Positions 15,455 through 24,927 of a stretch of DNA of 64,000 bases are shown one piece after another. Position 1 is the first letter of the stretch. Every line of letters starts with the position of its first letter. Both the position numbers and the translations under genes were made by a program. The notes under the pieces were generated by a model, which was not told where the DNA came from, made no database searches, and saw only the letters and a list, made by a program, of their open reading frames with translations. The stretch spans positions 3,022,133 through 3,086,132 of the forward strand of contig NZ_CP168006.1 in the NCBI RefSeq assembly GCF_041521385.1, written 5' to 3'. This DNA is from Alcaligenes faecalis (lineage in GTDB: Bacteria > Pseudomonadota > Gammaproteobacteria > Burkholderiales > Burkholderiaceae_B).

Positions 15455-16939
15455 ATGTCCTTCGTGTCCCAATATGGTTTTTTGCCCTTGAGTGCCCCCC
15501 CAGGAAAGCAGGCCCTGTACAGCCCGGCACAGTGTGCCAGCATGGATGCGGCAGCACCGGGTTTCGGAGTATCTGTCGAGCAATTGATGCAGGCCGCCGC
15601 CAGTGCAGTGGCGCGTACCGTACAGCGACACTGGCCGCAAGGGGCGGTACTGTTCCTGTGCGGACCAGGCAATAACGGCGGGGATGCCTTGGTGGCCGCG
15701 CAAATTCTGCGTGAACAAGGACGCATGGTTTCCGTGTTCAGTCTGGTGGCCCCGTCCGCGCGACAGGGGACAGCAGCCTGGGCGCAAGCTCAATGGCAGG
15801 GCCGTTGGGAAAGCCAATGTCCGGACTTTCGACGTTTTTCCGTGGTGGTTGATGGCCTGCTGGGTGCAGGCCTGGATCGTGACGTAGAAGGTGACACTGC
15901 CGCCTTGATTCAGTCTCTGGCCGCTTCCAGGGTGCCCGTGTGTGCCATTGACGTGCCTTCGGGGCTGGATGGTGCCAGCGGGCAGGTACGCGGTGTGCTT
16001 GCCCCTGCCACGGTGACGGTCAGCTTTGTCCGTTATAAGCCGGGCCATGTTCTGTATCCGGGGCGAGCCCTATGCGGCAAGCTGGAGCTGGCCGACATCG
16101 GCATGCCAGCCCCGGCTTTGCAAAACGCCAATACCTGGTTGAATGAGCCAGCCTTGTGGCAGGCTCATCTGCCGCAGTTGGGGGCCCAGAGCCACAAATA
16201 CACGCGGGGGCATGCCGTGGTCGTCGGGGGCGAACAGATGACCGGAGCCAGCCGTCTGGCGGCTCGTGCTGCGCAACGTGCGGGGGCGGGCTTGGTCAGC
16301 ATGGTCGTGCCGCCTTCGGTCTGGCCGGTGTATGCCAGTGCATTGGACAGCATCATGGTGGCCCCCTTGGATGACACCCTGACCACGGACGAGCGCATTC
16401 GTGCTTGGCTGGTGGGGCCGGGTGCGGGCCTGGGTGAAGAAACCCGCCGCTTGACTTTAGCCTTGCTGGCAACGGGGCGGCCTTGTGTGCTGGATGCGGA
16501 CGCCATCAGCAGCTTTGCGTCACAGCCTCAGGAGCTATGGGATGCCCTGCATGAGCAATGTGTATTGACCCCTCATGCTGGCGAGTTCGCTCGCGTCTTT
16601 GAGGAGGCGCCGGATCGTCTGGAGGCAGCACGACTGGCTGCTACGCAATGTGGTGCCGTGCTGGTTTTGAAGGGGGCGGATACGGTTATTGCCGCGCCGG
16701 ATGGGCGGGCCTTGATCAATGCCTGCGCGCCGCCCTGGTTGGCGACAGGGGGAAGCGGGGATGTGCTGGCCGGTCTGGTCTGCGGCTTGTTGACTCAGGG
16801 GATGCCGGCCTTTGAAGCGGCAGGGGCGGCTGTCTGGCTACACTCACAAGCTGCCCTGGAGTTTGGCCCTGGCCTGATCCCGGAAGATTTGTTAGCCGTG
16901 CTGCCACGCGTTTGGCAGCGCCTTTTGTCCAGGGCCTGA
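15455..16939 (+). CDS. nnr: Bifunctional NAD(P)H-hydrate epimerase / ADP-dependent dehydratase
   Basis: Repairs hydrated NAD(P)H. The 494-residue protein has the N-terminal YjeF_N epimerase domain (GPGNNGGDALVAAQILREQG near residue 70; VDGLLGAGLDRDVEG) and the C-terminal ribokinase-like dehydratase domain (about 230-490), with LTPHAGEFARVF and the ATGGSGDVLAGLVCG nucleotide-site motif near residue 430. A housekeeping gene rather than part of the pathway. It follows a terminator and ends three bases from the convergent EamA transporter gene. Confidence 0.93.
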   Translation: MSFVSQYGFLPLSAPPGKQALYSPAQCASMDAAAPGFGVSVEQLMQAAASAVARTVQRHWPQGAVLFLCGPGNNGGDALVAAQILREQGRMVSVFSLVAPSARQGTAAWAQAQWQGRWESQCPDFRRFSVVVDGLLGAGLDRDVEGDTAALIQSLAASRVPVCAIDVPSGLDGASGQVRGVLAPATVTVSFVRYKPGHVLYPGRALCGKLELADIGMPAPALQNANTWLNEPALWQAHLPQLGAQSHKYTRGHAVVVGGEQMTGASRLAARAAQRAGAGLVSMVVPPSVWPVYASALDSIMVAPLDDTLTTDERIRAWLVGPGAGLGEETRRLTLALLATGRPCVLDADAISSFASQPQELWDALHEQCVLTPHAGEFARVFEEAPDRLEAARLAATQCGAVLVLKGADTVIAAPDGRALINACAPPWLATGGSGDVLAGLVCGLLTQGMPAFEAAGAAVWLHSQAALEFGPGLIPEDLLAVLPRVWQRLLSRA

Positions 16940-16942
16940 CAC

Positions 16943-17866
16943 TTATTTGCGTGGGGCGCGCTGATAGGCCAGTGCCACGATCCCGCTCAGGACTACCGCT
17001 CCACCCAGCAATTGGGTGGAGTTCAAGGTTTGCTTCAGAATCAGCCAGCCCAGAATCAGGGAGGCCACCGGCTCCATGTTCATGAAGGGCGCATTGCGTG
17101 TCATGTCCAGTCGGGGTGCCAGCACAAACAGGGTGACAAAGCCGGTGGTGTACAGCACACAGACCAGCGACAGGGCAATCCAGCCTGTGGCATCGTGGGG
17201 CAAGGCAGAACCACCGGGCAGCAGTCCCAGGGGGCTGAGTGCAATCAGGCAGACCAGCGTTTGGCTGATGGTACAGAAACTGCGCACCAGACCAGGCAGA
17301 GGGGCCAGTTTATTTTCTGTAACCCACAGACCCATGGCAAACGTCAGGGCCGTCAGCAGGCTACACACCACACCCAGCACCCATTGCCCATCCAGCGTTG
17401 CGCCCTGAATCAGGCTGGGAGTGTCCAGCGCCAGCAAGAGGCCAATCAGAATGGCCACCATGATGATGGAGGCCTTGCGAGTCGGCTTGTGCCCGCCCAG
17501 GATCCAGGTCAGCAGGGCCAACAAGATTGGGTACATATTGGCCACCAGCAAGGCCAGGGCGACAGGGATGCGGGCGATGGAGGAATAGATCAGCATGCAC
17601 TGCATGGTGATCAGCGCGCCCAGCAGCAGTTGCCAGCCTAGATACTGACGCGGCACATGCAAGGCTTGTTTGCGCCAGATGAGCAGCATGCTCAAGGCCA
17701 GGGTAGCCACGGCCGAACGAAAAATAACCGAGATGATCAGCCCGGTACCATGGTCCAGTGCGACTTTGGCTGCAATATGGTTGGCGGCAAAGGAGCTGCC
17801 CAGCATTAACAGCAAAATAATGGCAAGGTGGCGGGGCAGTAAGGCAGGAGATGTGGCGGGGGGCAT
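16943..17866 (-). CDS. EamA/DMT-superfamily membrane transporter
   Basis: A 307-residue protein with about ten hydrophobic segments in two EamA repeats: the first around residues 15-150 (SSFAANHIAAKVALDHG near its start), the second around 165-300 (ending MEPVASLILGWLILKQTLNSTQLLGGAVVL). These carriers move metabolites or drugs; the substrate cannot be told. Convergent with nnr (three bases between stops) and divergent from the phospholipase D gene across about 150 bases. Confidence 0.88.
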   Translation of the reverse strand: MPPATSPALLPRHLAIILLLMLGSSFAANHIAAKVALDHGTGLIISVIFRSAVATLALSMLLIWRKQALHVPRQYLGWQLLLGALITMQCMLIYSSIARIPVALALLVANMYPILLALLTWILGGHKPTRKASIIMVAILIGLLLALDTPSLIQGATLDGQWVLGVVCSLLTALTFAMGLWVTENKLAPLPGLVRSFCTISQTLVCLIALSPLGLLPGGSALPHDATGWIALSLVCVLYTTGFVTLFVLAPRLDMTRNAPFMNMEPVASLILGWLILKQTLNSTQLLGGAVVLSGIVALAYQRAPRK

Positions 17867-18018
17867 GCTGCTTATTTCAAGTTTAAAGGACGAGGGCTTG
17901 CTTTATTGTTGTCCGCCCAGCCACTTGCTGCAAGTGTTGCTTGCACACCGTGGTCAATATGCCGTGGGTAGGCGGTGCTACTATGTGGAGCGATGTCCAT
18001 GACCACAGAGATGCTCCC

Positions 18019-19623
18019 ATGAAAATCGACCCCGCCGATAAGCCGACGATACCCCGTTCTGCGGACCAGGCCCCGTCCATTTTTTGGCGCAGCCTGATTG
18101 CGGGTGGAGCCTTGCTGGCCGGCCTGACAGGCTGTGCATTGCCGTCGTTGGAGGGCCGTAGCCACAGCACGGCTTTGCCGCTGGATCAGGCCCAGGAGAC
18201 CATGATTGGCCAGGCGGTGACCCCCCTGGTGCAGCAGCATCCTGGCTTGTCGGGTATTTACCCTTTGTTTGATCCACATGACGCGTATGCGGCCCGTGCC
18301 TTGCTGGCCTTCGCCGCTCAGAAAACGCTGGATGTGCAGTATTACATCTGGCGGGGCGACACCACCGGCACCTTGATGCTGGATACCTTGTTGCAAGCGG
18401 CTGAGCGCGGCGTGCGAGTGCGTTTGCTGATTGATGATAATGGTATTACGGGGCTGGATGACTCCTTATCGGCCTTGAACGCCCACCCCAATATTGAAGT
18501 GCGCCTGTTCAACCCTTTTGTGTTGCGCTGGCCTAAATCCTTGGGTTTTCTGATGGATTTTTCCCGTCTGAACCGGCGCATGCACAACAAGTCCTTTACC
18601 GTGGACAACCAGGTCACCATTATTGGTGGGCGCAACGTGGGTGATGAATACTTCGGTGCGACCCAGGACGTGTTGTTTGCAGATCTGGATGTGATGGCCA
18701 TCGGTGCTGTGGTCCAGGATGTCTCCACGGATTTCGATCGCTACTGGGCCAGCCAGTCGGCCTATCCGGTCGATACTTTGATTAAAACAGGTGATTCGCA
18801 AGCACTGGTGACGTTTCAGGCGCAGTTGCAAGAGGCCCAGGGGCAGCCGCGCGCCAAGGAGTATCAGCAGGTGCTGCGTGAGTCGGATCTGGTCAGCCAT
18901 TTGGTGCGCGGTGAACTGGATTTCCAGTGGGCGCGTACCACCATGATCAGTGATGATCCGGCCAAGGCTTTGGGCCCGGTCAATCCGGAGCAGTTGATGG
19001 TCTGGCAAATGGACCATGTGCTGGGCAAACCCACCAGTCAGGTTGATCTGGTGTCCTCTTATTTTGTGCCGACAGCCGCGGGCGTGCGCGCTTTTGAGGA
19101 GATGATGAAACGGCCAGGCATGAAGGTGCGTGTTTTGACCAATTCTCTGGCAGCCACGGACGTGGCAGCGGTGCATGCCGGTTATGCGAAGCGACGCAAA
19201 GCCTTGCTGGAAGCGGGTGTGCAGTTGCTTGAGCTGCGGCCCACCACGGACACACCTACCCGTCATGGTTCGGGGCCTTTTGGCAGCTCCGGCTCGGCCC
19301 TGCATGCCAAGACCTTTGCAGTGGATGGCAAACGCCTGTTTGTGGGGTCCTTTAATTTTGATCCGCGCTCGGTCAACTTGAATACGGAATTGGGCTTTAT
19401 TATTGAAAGCCCTGAAATGGCGCAAGCCTTGTCCAAGAGTTTCGAGGAAGTCTTGCCTTATCGCAGCTATCGTGTCGAACTGGATGAGCAGGGCGATTTG
19501 GTATGGATTCAGTTGAACGAAGATGGCACCGAGCGTTTTTTTACCTCTGAGCCCAATGCCAGTCTTTGGCGGCGGGCCGGGGTCGGTATCTTGTCTGTCT
19601 TGCCGATCGAGTGGCTGCTTTAA
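18019..19623 (+). CDS. Phospholipase D-family lipoprotein (cardiolipin-synthase-like)
   Basis: A 534-residue protein with two HKD motifs: HNKSFTVD followed by IIGGRNVGDEYF, and HAKTFAVD followed by FVGSFNFDPRS. This makes a complete PLD active site of the type seen in ClsC/YmdC-like phosphatidyl transferases. The N-terminus has about 30 polar residues, then SLIAGGALLAGLTGC, a lipobox ending LTGC, so it is probably lipid-anchored. I chose the ATG at 18019; a longer reading from 17941 or 17983 would push the signal unusually far in. This copy is complete; the right copy runs off the window. Confidence 0.85.
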   Translation: MKIDPADKPTIPRSADQAPSIFWRSLIAGGALLAGLTGCALPSLEGRSHSTALPLDQAQETMIGQAVTPLVQQHPGLSGIYPLFDPHDAYAARALLAFAAQKTLDVQYYIWRGDTTGTLMLDTLLQAAERGVRVRLLIDDNGITGLDDSLSALNAHPNIEVRLFNPFVLRWPKSLGFLMDFSRLNRRMHNKSFTVDNQVTIIGGRNVGDEYFGATQDVLFADLDVMAIGAVVQDVSTDFDRYWASQSAYPVDTLIKTGDSQALVTFQAQLQEAQGQPRAKEYQQVLRESDLVSHLVRGELDFQWARTTMISDDPAKALGPVNPEQLMVWQMDHVLGKPTSQVDLVSSYFVPTAAGVRAFEEMMKRPGMKVRVLTNSLAATDVAAVHAGYAKRRKALLEAGVQLLELRPTTDTPTRHGSGPFGSSGSALHAKTFAVDGKRLFVGSFNFDPRSVNLNTELGFIIESPEMAQALSKSFEEVLPYRSYRVELDEQGDLVWIQLNEDGTERFFTSEPNASLWRRAGVGILSVLPIEWLL

Positions 19624-19652
19624 GCCAGATTCGATTATCTGCGATTGATGTG

Positions 19653-19692
19653 AAAGGCCCCCAAGGACAAGGCGAAGTCCTCGGGGGCCTTG
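19653..19692. terminator. Hairpin between convergent genes, probable bidirectional terminator
   Basis: AAGGCCCCC-AGGAC pairs with GTCCT-GGGGGCCTT around a short loop. It lies between the stops of the phospholipase D gene and the large regulator. The T-run is poor on both strands, so this is a likely but not certain terminator. Confidence 0.55.
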
Positions 19693-19716
19693 TCATCAGA
19701 CCGTGTGGTTTGCTGA

Positions 19717-22700
19717 CTAGACTTTGAGCCGTTGCACGGCCTGTCGGCGTGTCTGAATCCAGTCTGCGTAGCGGTGCAGGCCATATTTTTCCATGCATTG
19801 TTCAGCCAGATTCCACTCCTGCAAGGCTTGTGCATTTTCACCCAGCGCCATCCAGGCATCACCACGTACACAGTGCAGTTCTGCGCGCAAACTGTTCGTG
19901 TCATAGCGCAGGCCTTGAGCAGCGGCCTTGTCAAGCCAGGGCATGGCCTCATTGCTGCGTCCCAGGCGGATCATGGCGCGGGCAATCCGGCACATCAGGC
20001 CATCGGCGCTGATGGGCAGCCCGTACTGAGCAGTCTGTACGCAATCGAGCAGCGATTGCAGGCTGGTTTCCCGACCATGCAGCATCACCTGGCAATAGTG
20101 CAGGTAAGAGCGACTAAGCGCAGACCAGGGCTCGGGGTGATGCGATCTTTGTAGCTCTTGCAGGGACAGCTCGGCCACTTGCTGACAGTGCTCAAGCTGT
20201 TCCATCAGATAGTGGGCCTGCATCACGAACAAATGGGTGATGGCGCGCAGGGAGAAAGTGGTGTCTGAGCGCAGGCTTTGCAAGGCGAGATGAGCGTGCT
20301 GCTGTGCCGCCTCCCTATCGCCTTTCAAGGCCAGAGCCACGCTCAGGGTGCCAAAGGTCATGGATTGCGGAAAGTGCTCGGCAATGGCTTGACGGCTGCT
20401 CTGCTCCTTCAGGTCATCAAAGACGGCCAGGCTCAGGTTCAGTGTCTGGATGGCATTGGCGACATTGCCTTTCCACAGCTCGTGCTGACCAATGGCATAC
20501 AAAGCCCAACTGCGGTTTTGATCGTGGCTGGTTTCATTGGCCAGGGCCAGCAGTTGGCGCGCTTTTTGCAGGGCCTGTTCAAAATTGCCTTGGGCTTGAA
20601 GGGCCGTCCAGGCCGTCCATAAGCTGATCATGACCTGATCTGAGTCGTGCTCATCATGCAGCCCACGCCCCAATTCGTAAGCCATGGCGGTCGATGCCGA
20701 GGCCGGGCCATACAGGGACGATTCAATGGCACCTTGCAACATGCGGCATTCAAACTGCAGGGTTTGGCGTACCTGCAGGTCTTCAATCATATCGCTGCGG
20801 TTCAAGGAGCGTTGCAGATATTGGCTGGCCAGACGCAGGTCGTCTTGTGCCAAGGCCTCGCGGGCAGCGCGTTGCCACCAAAAGGCGGCTTCTGCGCTAT
20901 CAGCCTCGCACAGGTGCCGAGCAATCAGCTCGGGTGCATGACGGCGGCGTATACCGTGCTGGGCAACGGCGTGGTGGGCCTGGCGCAGCTCTTCGTGCAT
21001 GGCCACGCGTTTCAGTGCCTGGGAGACCAGGGGCAGACAGGCTACCTGCTTGTCATGCATATCGATCAAATCCAGCGTCGCCAAGGTATCCAAGCCGCCG
21101 CTCAAGGTCGTGCTCTCCAGACGCAACATCAGGGCCAGCTCGTCAATGGCGATGGGCTCCTCCTGCAAGGCAATGCTGGTCAGAATGTGGCGTGTTGCGG
21201 GCAAGAGGCTGTGGTATTGGGTGCAGATCAGGTCAGTCAGGCGCAAGGCATCGTGGCATTCGTTATTGAGCTCGTGGCAGCGCAGCAGTTCATGAGCGTG
21301 ACCTGGGTTGCCCGCACTTAACTTGACCAGGCTGCTGCGTTTATCGCGCGATAGCCGCTGGCCGCGTTGGTTGCTCAGCAAGCTGTTGATGCTGGAGCGA
21401 TCCAGCGTCGGCAAGCTCAGGTGTTCGGCACGCTCCAGACCATGGCCAGGTTTGCGGCTGGTCGTGAGCAATAGCGTCGGGTGACGGGGGGCTGAGTGTG
21501 CCAGCAAGCGGATCAGACGTTGTGTAGGCGGGTCAGCCCATTGCACGTTCTCAATAATCAGCAAGCGACGGCGGGGCGAAGTGCCGGTGCCGCTGAGCAG
21601 GTTGAACAGCAAGTCCATATGCGCGGTGGAAGGCTCGTTCAGTTCTTGCTCTTCAGAGCCATGGCCTAACCATTGGTGCAGGGACTGGGCCTGTTTGGGG
21701 CTGGTTTCCAGTGCTTCTTGCAAGATTTGAACGGAGAAAGGGTCGTGCTGCTTGCCATTTTGCGAGGCAATGTAATCGGCAATCTGCTCGTGCAGCCAGA
21801 GACGAATCGGGTGCCAGGCCACACGACGCTTGTCTTCACGACAAGTGAGCATAATGCAGGGGTGGTTGGTTTTTTGTACATAGTCCGCCAGAGACTGCAC
21901 CAGCAGACTTTTGCCAACATGAGCGCGGCCGTGAATGGCGATGTGATGCAATGTGCGACTTGAGCCAATCTGCGACCAGGCTTGCACCAGATGATCGAAC
22001 TCTTGTGACCGGCCATAAACGCGGCTGGTCAAACGCGCGTGGTCTGTTTCGGAGGGGCTCAGATTCAACCACAGGGCCTCATTTTGGCGACCAGTGGGGG
22101 GGTGAGTATCTCTGCTGTCCAGACGCAGGGCGGCCTGCACGCTGATACGTGGTGCGCCGGGAGTAGCTTCCCAGCTCAAGGGCAAGACAACTTGTGCCAA
22201 TTGACCCCAGGGGTCCGGACAGGCGCTTTGATCGTCCATGGCCAGATCGGCATGAAGGGCAACGCTCAGCGTAATGTGCTCATCCATGCGCAAGGTTGCG
22301 GCAACGCGTGCCAATATGGCCGCCTGAGTGACGGGTGACTCCAGCAGTTCTGGATACCCAAAATAGGCGATCAACTGATTGGGGCCCGCTTCACAGGGCC
22401 AGGCACCATGCTGTTCGATCAGATGTCGTAACGTCTGGCGGCTTTGTTCCAGCAGTTGTCCCCCTTTTTCGCGGGCGTGGCGGTGGCCGGGTTCAAAGCG
22501 CAGGCACAAACCCACTGCCGCCAAGGGACGCAACTGCAGGCAGACTGTCGTCGACAAGGATTTGACCGGGCTGGACGACGAGCGTGTCGGCAGATCTACC
22601 AAGTTGCGTGTCTGGGCACTGGGTTCGCACCCCAAACGGTCGGCCAGCAAGACCGAACACTGCTCATAAGCGTGCAGGGCCGCTTCGTGCTGACCTTCCT

Positions 22701-23328
22701 GTTTCAGCAGTCGAATCAGCTCTTGATGCAGCTTTTCTTCTTCCGGCCAGAGCACAAGCCAGCGTTTAAGATGGCTGATCGCTTGTGGTGTAGGTAAAGA
22801 TTTCAGACCAGACTGGATATAACGGTCACGACATTGAGACAGGGCTTGCCGAATAGTGTGCTGCGTATCCTGCAACCAGTCTTGCAACTGCTCGCCATGA
22901 TGCAGCTTCACTTGCCCCAGCAAGGGGCCCTGATACAGATTCAGGCGCTCTAGATCGCTAAGTGTAGGCTGGCTGGGGTGTTGCAGCAGGCTGAGCACAT
23001 CCACTTGTGTGCGGTTGGGATCCAGGGCCAGAGTGTCATTGGTAATGTGCAGGGCCTGGTCACAGCCTTCAAAGGCGCGGCGCAGGGCGTGCAGCGCGTG
23101 ACGCAAGCGAGCGCGACCCACACTGATAGGATCTTCATGCCAGATCGTTTCGGCCAGATGGCTGCGGCTGATGGGCTTACCCTGCGCCAAAGCCAACATG
23201 GACAACAAAATACGTGCTTTATCGTAATTAATGATTTGTGCACGGCATTGTCCTTGAACCAGAAGTCGGTAAGGACCGAGCAGGTAAATTTGGGCCAAGT
23301 GCGAGGCAGAGGAAGGTAAAACATCCAT
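19717..23328 (-). CDS. Large SARP/BTAD-AAA-TPR transcriptional regulator
   Basis: A 1203-residue putative activator. Residues 1-110 form an OmpR/SARP-type winged helix (YLLGPYRLLVQGQ; DKARILLSMLALAQGKPISR). Residues about 110-245 match the bacterial transcriptional activation domain (LERLNLYQGPLLG; LLKQEGQHEAALHAYEQC). Residues about 260-400 look like a decayed nucleotide-cyclase domain (GPNQLIAYFGYPELLES). An AAA/NB-ARC-like ATPase follows, with Walker A GRAHVGKS at 467-474 and Walker B RLLIIENVQWADP near 580. The C-terminal half is helical TPR-like repeats. Its signal and targets are unknown. It stands alone, within the duplicated unit but outside the part seen twice. Confidence 0.85.
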   Translation of the reverse strand: MDVLPSSASHLAQIYLLGPYRLLVQGQCRAQIINYDKARILLSMLALAQGKPISRSHLAETIWHEDPISVGRARLRHALHALRRAFEGCDQALHITNDTLALDPNRTQVDVLSLLQHPSQPTLSDLERLNLYQGPLLGQVKLHHGEQLQDWLQDTQHTIRQALSQCRDRYIQSGLKSLPTPQAISHLKRWLVLWPEEEKLHQELIRLLKQEGQHEAALHAYEQCSVLLADRLGCEPSAQTRNLVDLPTRSSSSPVKSLSTTVCLQLRPLAAVGLCLRFEPGHRHAREKGGQLLEQSRQTLRHLIEQHGAWPCEAGPNQLIAYFGYPELLESPVTQAAILARVAATLRMDEHITLSVALHADLAMDDQSACPDPWGQLAQVVLPLSWEATPGAPRISVQAALRLDSRDTHPPTGRQNEALWLNLSPSETDHARLTSRVYGRSQEFDHLVQAWSQIGSSRTLHHIAIHGRAHVGKSLLVQSLADYVQKTNHPCIMLTCREDKRRVAWHPIRLWLHEQIADYIASQNGKQHDPFSVQILQEALETSPKQAQSLHQWLGHGSEEQELNEPSTAHMDLLFNLLSGTGTSPRRRLLIIENVQWADPPTQRLIRLLAHSAPRHPTLLLTTSRKPGHGLERAEHLSLPTLDRSSINSLLSNQRGQRLSRDKRSSLVKLSAGNPGHAHELLRCHELNNECHDALRLTDLICTQYHSLLPATRHILTSIALQEEPIAIDELALMLRLESTTLSGGLDTLATLDLIDMHDKQVACLPLVSQALKRVAMHEELRQAHHAVAQHGIRRRHAPELIARHLCEADSAEAAFWWQRAAREALAQDDLRLASQYLQRSLNRSDMIEDLQVRQTLQFECRMLQGAIESSLYGPASASTAMAYELGRGLHDEHDSDQVMISLWTAWTALQAQGNFEQALQKARQLLALANETSHDQNRSWALYAIGQHELWKGNVANAIQTLNLSLAVFDDLKEQSSRQAIAEHFPQSMTFGTLSVALALKGDREAAQQHAHLALQSLRSDTTFSLRAITHLFVMQAHYLMEQLEHCQQVAELSLQELQRSHHPEPWSALSRSYLHYCQVMLHGRETSLQSLLDCVQTAQYGLPISADGLMCRIARAMIRLGRSNEAMPWLDKAAAQGLRYDTNSLRAELHCVRGDAWMALGENAQALQEWNLAEQCMEKYGLHRYADWIQTRRQAVQRLKV

Positions 23329-23524
23329 GGGCTCGGGCTCGTATCAAGAGTTAAGCAATGATTGGGATAATGTATCCGATCCGTTTAATTTGTGTTTGCC
23401 AACTTTTGCGAAAATAAACGCTTTGCTTGTTCAAGATTAAATTGTTTTGGCCTATCAGCAGCTTATTGCATCGCAGGCTATGATGTGGGCTTATCACTTT
23501 TTTTGTGCTTGATTGTCTCTTCGT

Positions 23525-23719
23525 ATGGTTGATCCCACACGTTCATCGCTGCGCAAACAGTCCAAATTGCCTCTGTCGCTCAAAGTGAAATATACCTTGC
23601 GAGCGCGCCTGGAGCGTGGCGAGTGGCCGGTAGGAACGCGTATTCCCACGCTGGAGGAGCTGATGCAGGAATACGGCGCCTTGTGTGGGTGGCCGGGAAC
23701 ACCGCTACACCTGTTCTGA
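23525..23719 (+). pseudogene. Truncated GntR-family regulator fragment
   Basis: Sixty-four codons. Residues 1-50 read as the first part of a GntR winged helix (LPLSLKVKYTLRARLERGEW then PVGTRIPTLEELMQEYG), which should be followed by the recognition helix (about S-R-x-T-V-R-x-A). Instead it passes into ALCGWPGTPLHLF and a stop. No ligand-binding domain follows in any frame that I can see, so this is a 5' remnant whose remainder was deleted. It could be read as a small peptide gene, but lacks half the DNA-binding fold. Confidence 0.7.
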
Positions 23720-23842
23720 CCGGCTACCTATTTCTGCTTTCTTCTTTTGAGGAACTGCATTGCTATCAAGTAGTGAGCCTTCCTGAGGCAACTTCATGAA
23801 AAAACTCCGTGCTCTGTCATATCTATGCACTTATGGAGTCCA

Positions 23843-23890
23843 TAAAAAACACCCCAAAGGTTGGAAAAGTATCCAATTTTTGGGGTGTGG
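23843..23890 (-). terminator. Intrinsic terminator of the sulfatase-Bug operon
   Basis: On the minus strand ACACCCCAAA pairs with TTTGGGGTGT around an A/T-rich loop with its own small pairing (TTGGA / TCCAA), followed by TTTTTT. It sits about 30 bases past the Bug gene stop. Confidence 0.85.
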
Positions 23891-23918
23891 TTCATTTCAG
23901 AGTCCGTAACTTCACCAA

Positions 23919-24890
23919 TTACTGATCAGAACGAATATTGTTCTCTCGCACAATCTGCTCCCAGCGCGCATTACGCTGCTGTACCCATTGCGCTGGCGAA
24001 ACCTTGGATGAATCGTAGGCTTGAATATCCAGCATCCGCAAAGTCTCGGCGGTAGAAGGACGTTTCACGATGTCGCTCAGCAAGTCGTTCCATGCCTTGA
24101 TCTTCTCTGGAGGTGAACCCTTGGTGGTGAAAACCAGGTACGAGAAGCTCTCGTCAAAGTTCTCCAGGCCGGGTAACTTTGCTTCGGCCAATGTAGGGAC
24201 TTCGGGCAATAAAGGATTGCGTTTTCCGCCAGAAGTCGCCAATGGCGTCAGCAAGCCTTCCTTGATCGGACCCAAAACACCGGCAATGGTCAGGAAACCA
24301 CTGTCCAGACGCTCGCCATACATGTCATTGACCACGGCGCTATTGCTGCGATATGGAATGTGATCCAGCTTGATCCCGCTATCTTGCGTCAAGGCCGACA
24401 TCATCAAATGTCCTGGCGAGCCCATACCGGCAGAGCCGTAATTCATGGGCTTGGCGCGGGCACGCTCCAGAAACTCGGCTGGTGTTGTGATACCAGTTTT
24501 GCTGGGAACCACCAGGACCTGGTCAAAGGTACCCAGCAAGGATACCAGCTCCAGGGAGTCCTCGATCTTGAATTTACTGTTGACGTAAATATGGGGATTG
24601 GCCGTGGCAACCGTATCCAGAGTCAGCAGCAAGGTATTGCCATCCGGTTTGGCTCGGCCCACTGCGTCGGCAGCAATCGAGCCTGCCGCACCCGCGCGAT
24701 TCTCCACCACAATAGTTTGACCAGTGGTTTCAGTAGCCTCGCGGGCCAACATGCGACCCAGGACATCCAGCGGGCCGCCTGCAGCGGAGCTGACGACAAG
24801 CGTGGCCACCTCGGCACTTTGGACTGGTGTAGCCAAAGGTAGGATCAGCGCACAAATGCTTACGTTGCGCAGCAAGGAAAGGATGGGCAT
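23919..24890 (-). CDS. Bug-family periplasmic solute-binding protein (TctC-like)
   Basis: A 323-residue tripartite-tricarboxylate-transporter-type receptor. A signal peptide of about 26 residues (ending TPVQSA) precedes the family pattern SSAAGGPLDVLGRMLA, VVENRAGAAGSIAADAVGRAKPDG and MNYGSAGMGSPGHLMMSAL. Such proteins are greatly expanded in Alcaligenaceae and often have no dedicated membrane genes nearby, as here. It follows the sulfatase gene by 37 bases, so it may capture the sulfatase substrate or product. Confidence 0.9.
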   Translation of the reverse strand: MPILSLLRNVSICALILPLATPVQSAEVATLVVSSAAGGPLDVLGRMLAREATETTGQTIVVENRAGAAGSIAADAVGRAKPDGNTLLLTLDTVATANPHIYVNSKFKIEDSLELVSLLGTFDQVLVVPSKTGITTPAEFLERARAKPMNYGSAGMGSPGHLMMSALTQDSGIKLDHIPYRSNSAVVNDMYGERLDSGFLTIAGVLGPIKEGLLTPLATSGGKRNPLLPEVPTLAEAKLPGLENFDESFSYLVFTTKGSPPEKIKAWNDLLSDIVKRPSTAETLRMLDIQAYDSSKVSPAQWVQQRNARWEQIVRENNIRSDQ

Positions 24891-24927
24891 AGAGGTCTCC
24901 AGATAGGGGTGGGTAACAGTATCTATC

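Larger units (their letters stand above)
1..18750. repeat. Left copy of a 45,250-bp-period tandem duplication
   Basis: Every gene, terminator and intergenic segment here recurs in the same order and orientation 45,250 bp downstream (45251-64000). Reading the two copies side by side I find 12 substitutions, at 201, 456, 459, 462, 827, 846, 851, 857, 872, 1704, 1705 and 1960, and no indels. From 1961 onward I see none, and translations in sense and overlapping antisense frames are the same in both copies, which leaves little room for hidden silent changes. The repeat is already under way at base 1, so its true left end lies at or before the window edge. Comparison was by eye, so an isolated missed difference is possible. 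Confidence 0.97.

Noticed and set aside
23796..23909. Small frame of about 37 codons starting MKKLRALSYL
   Set aside because: It runs straight through the terminator hairpin of the opposite operon and has no convincing ribosome site.
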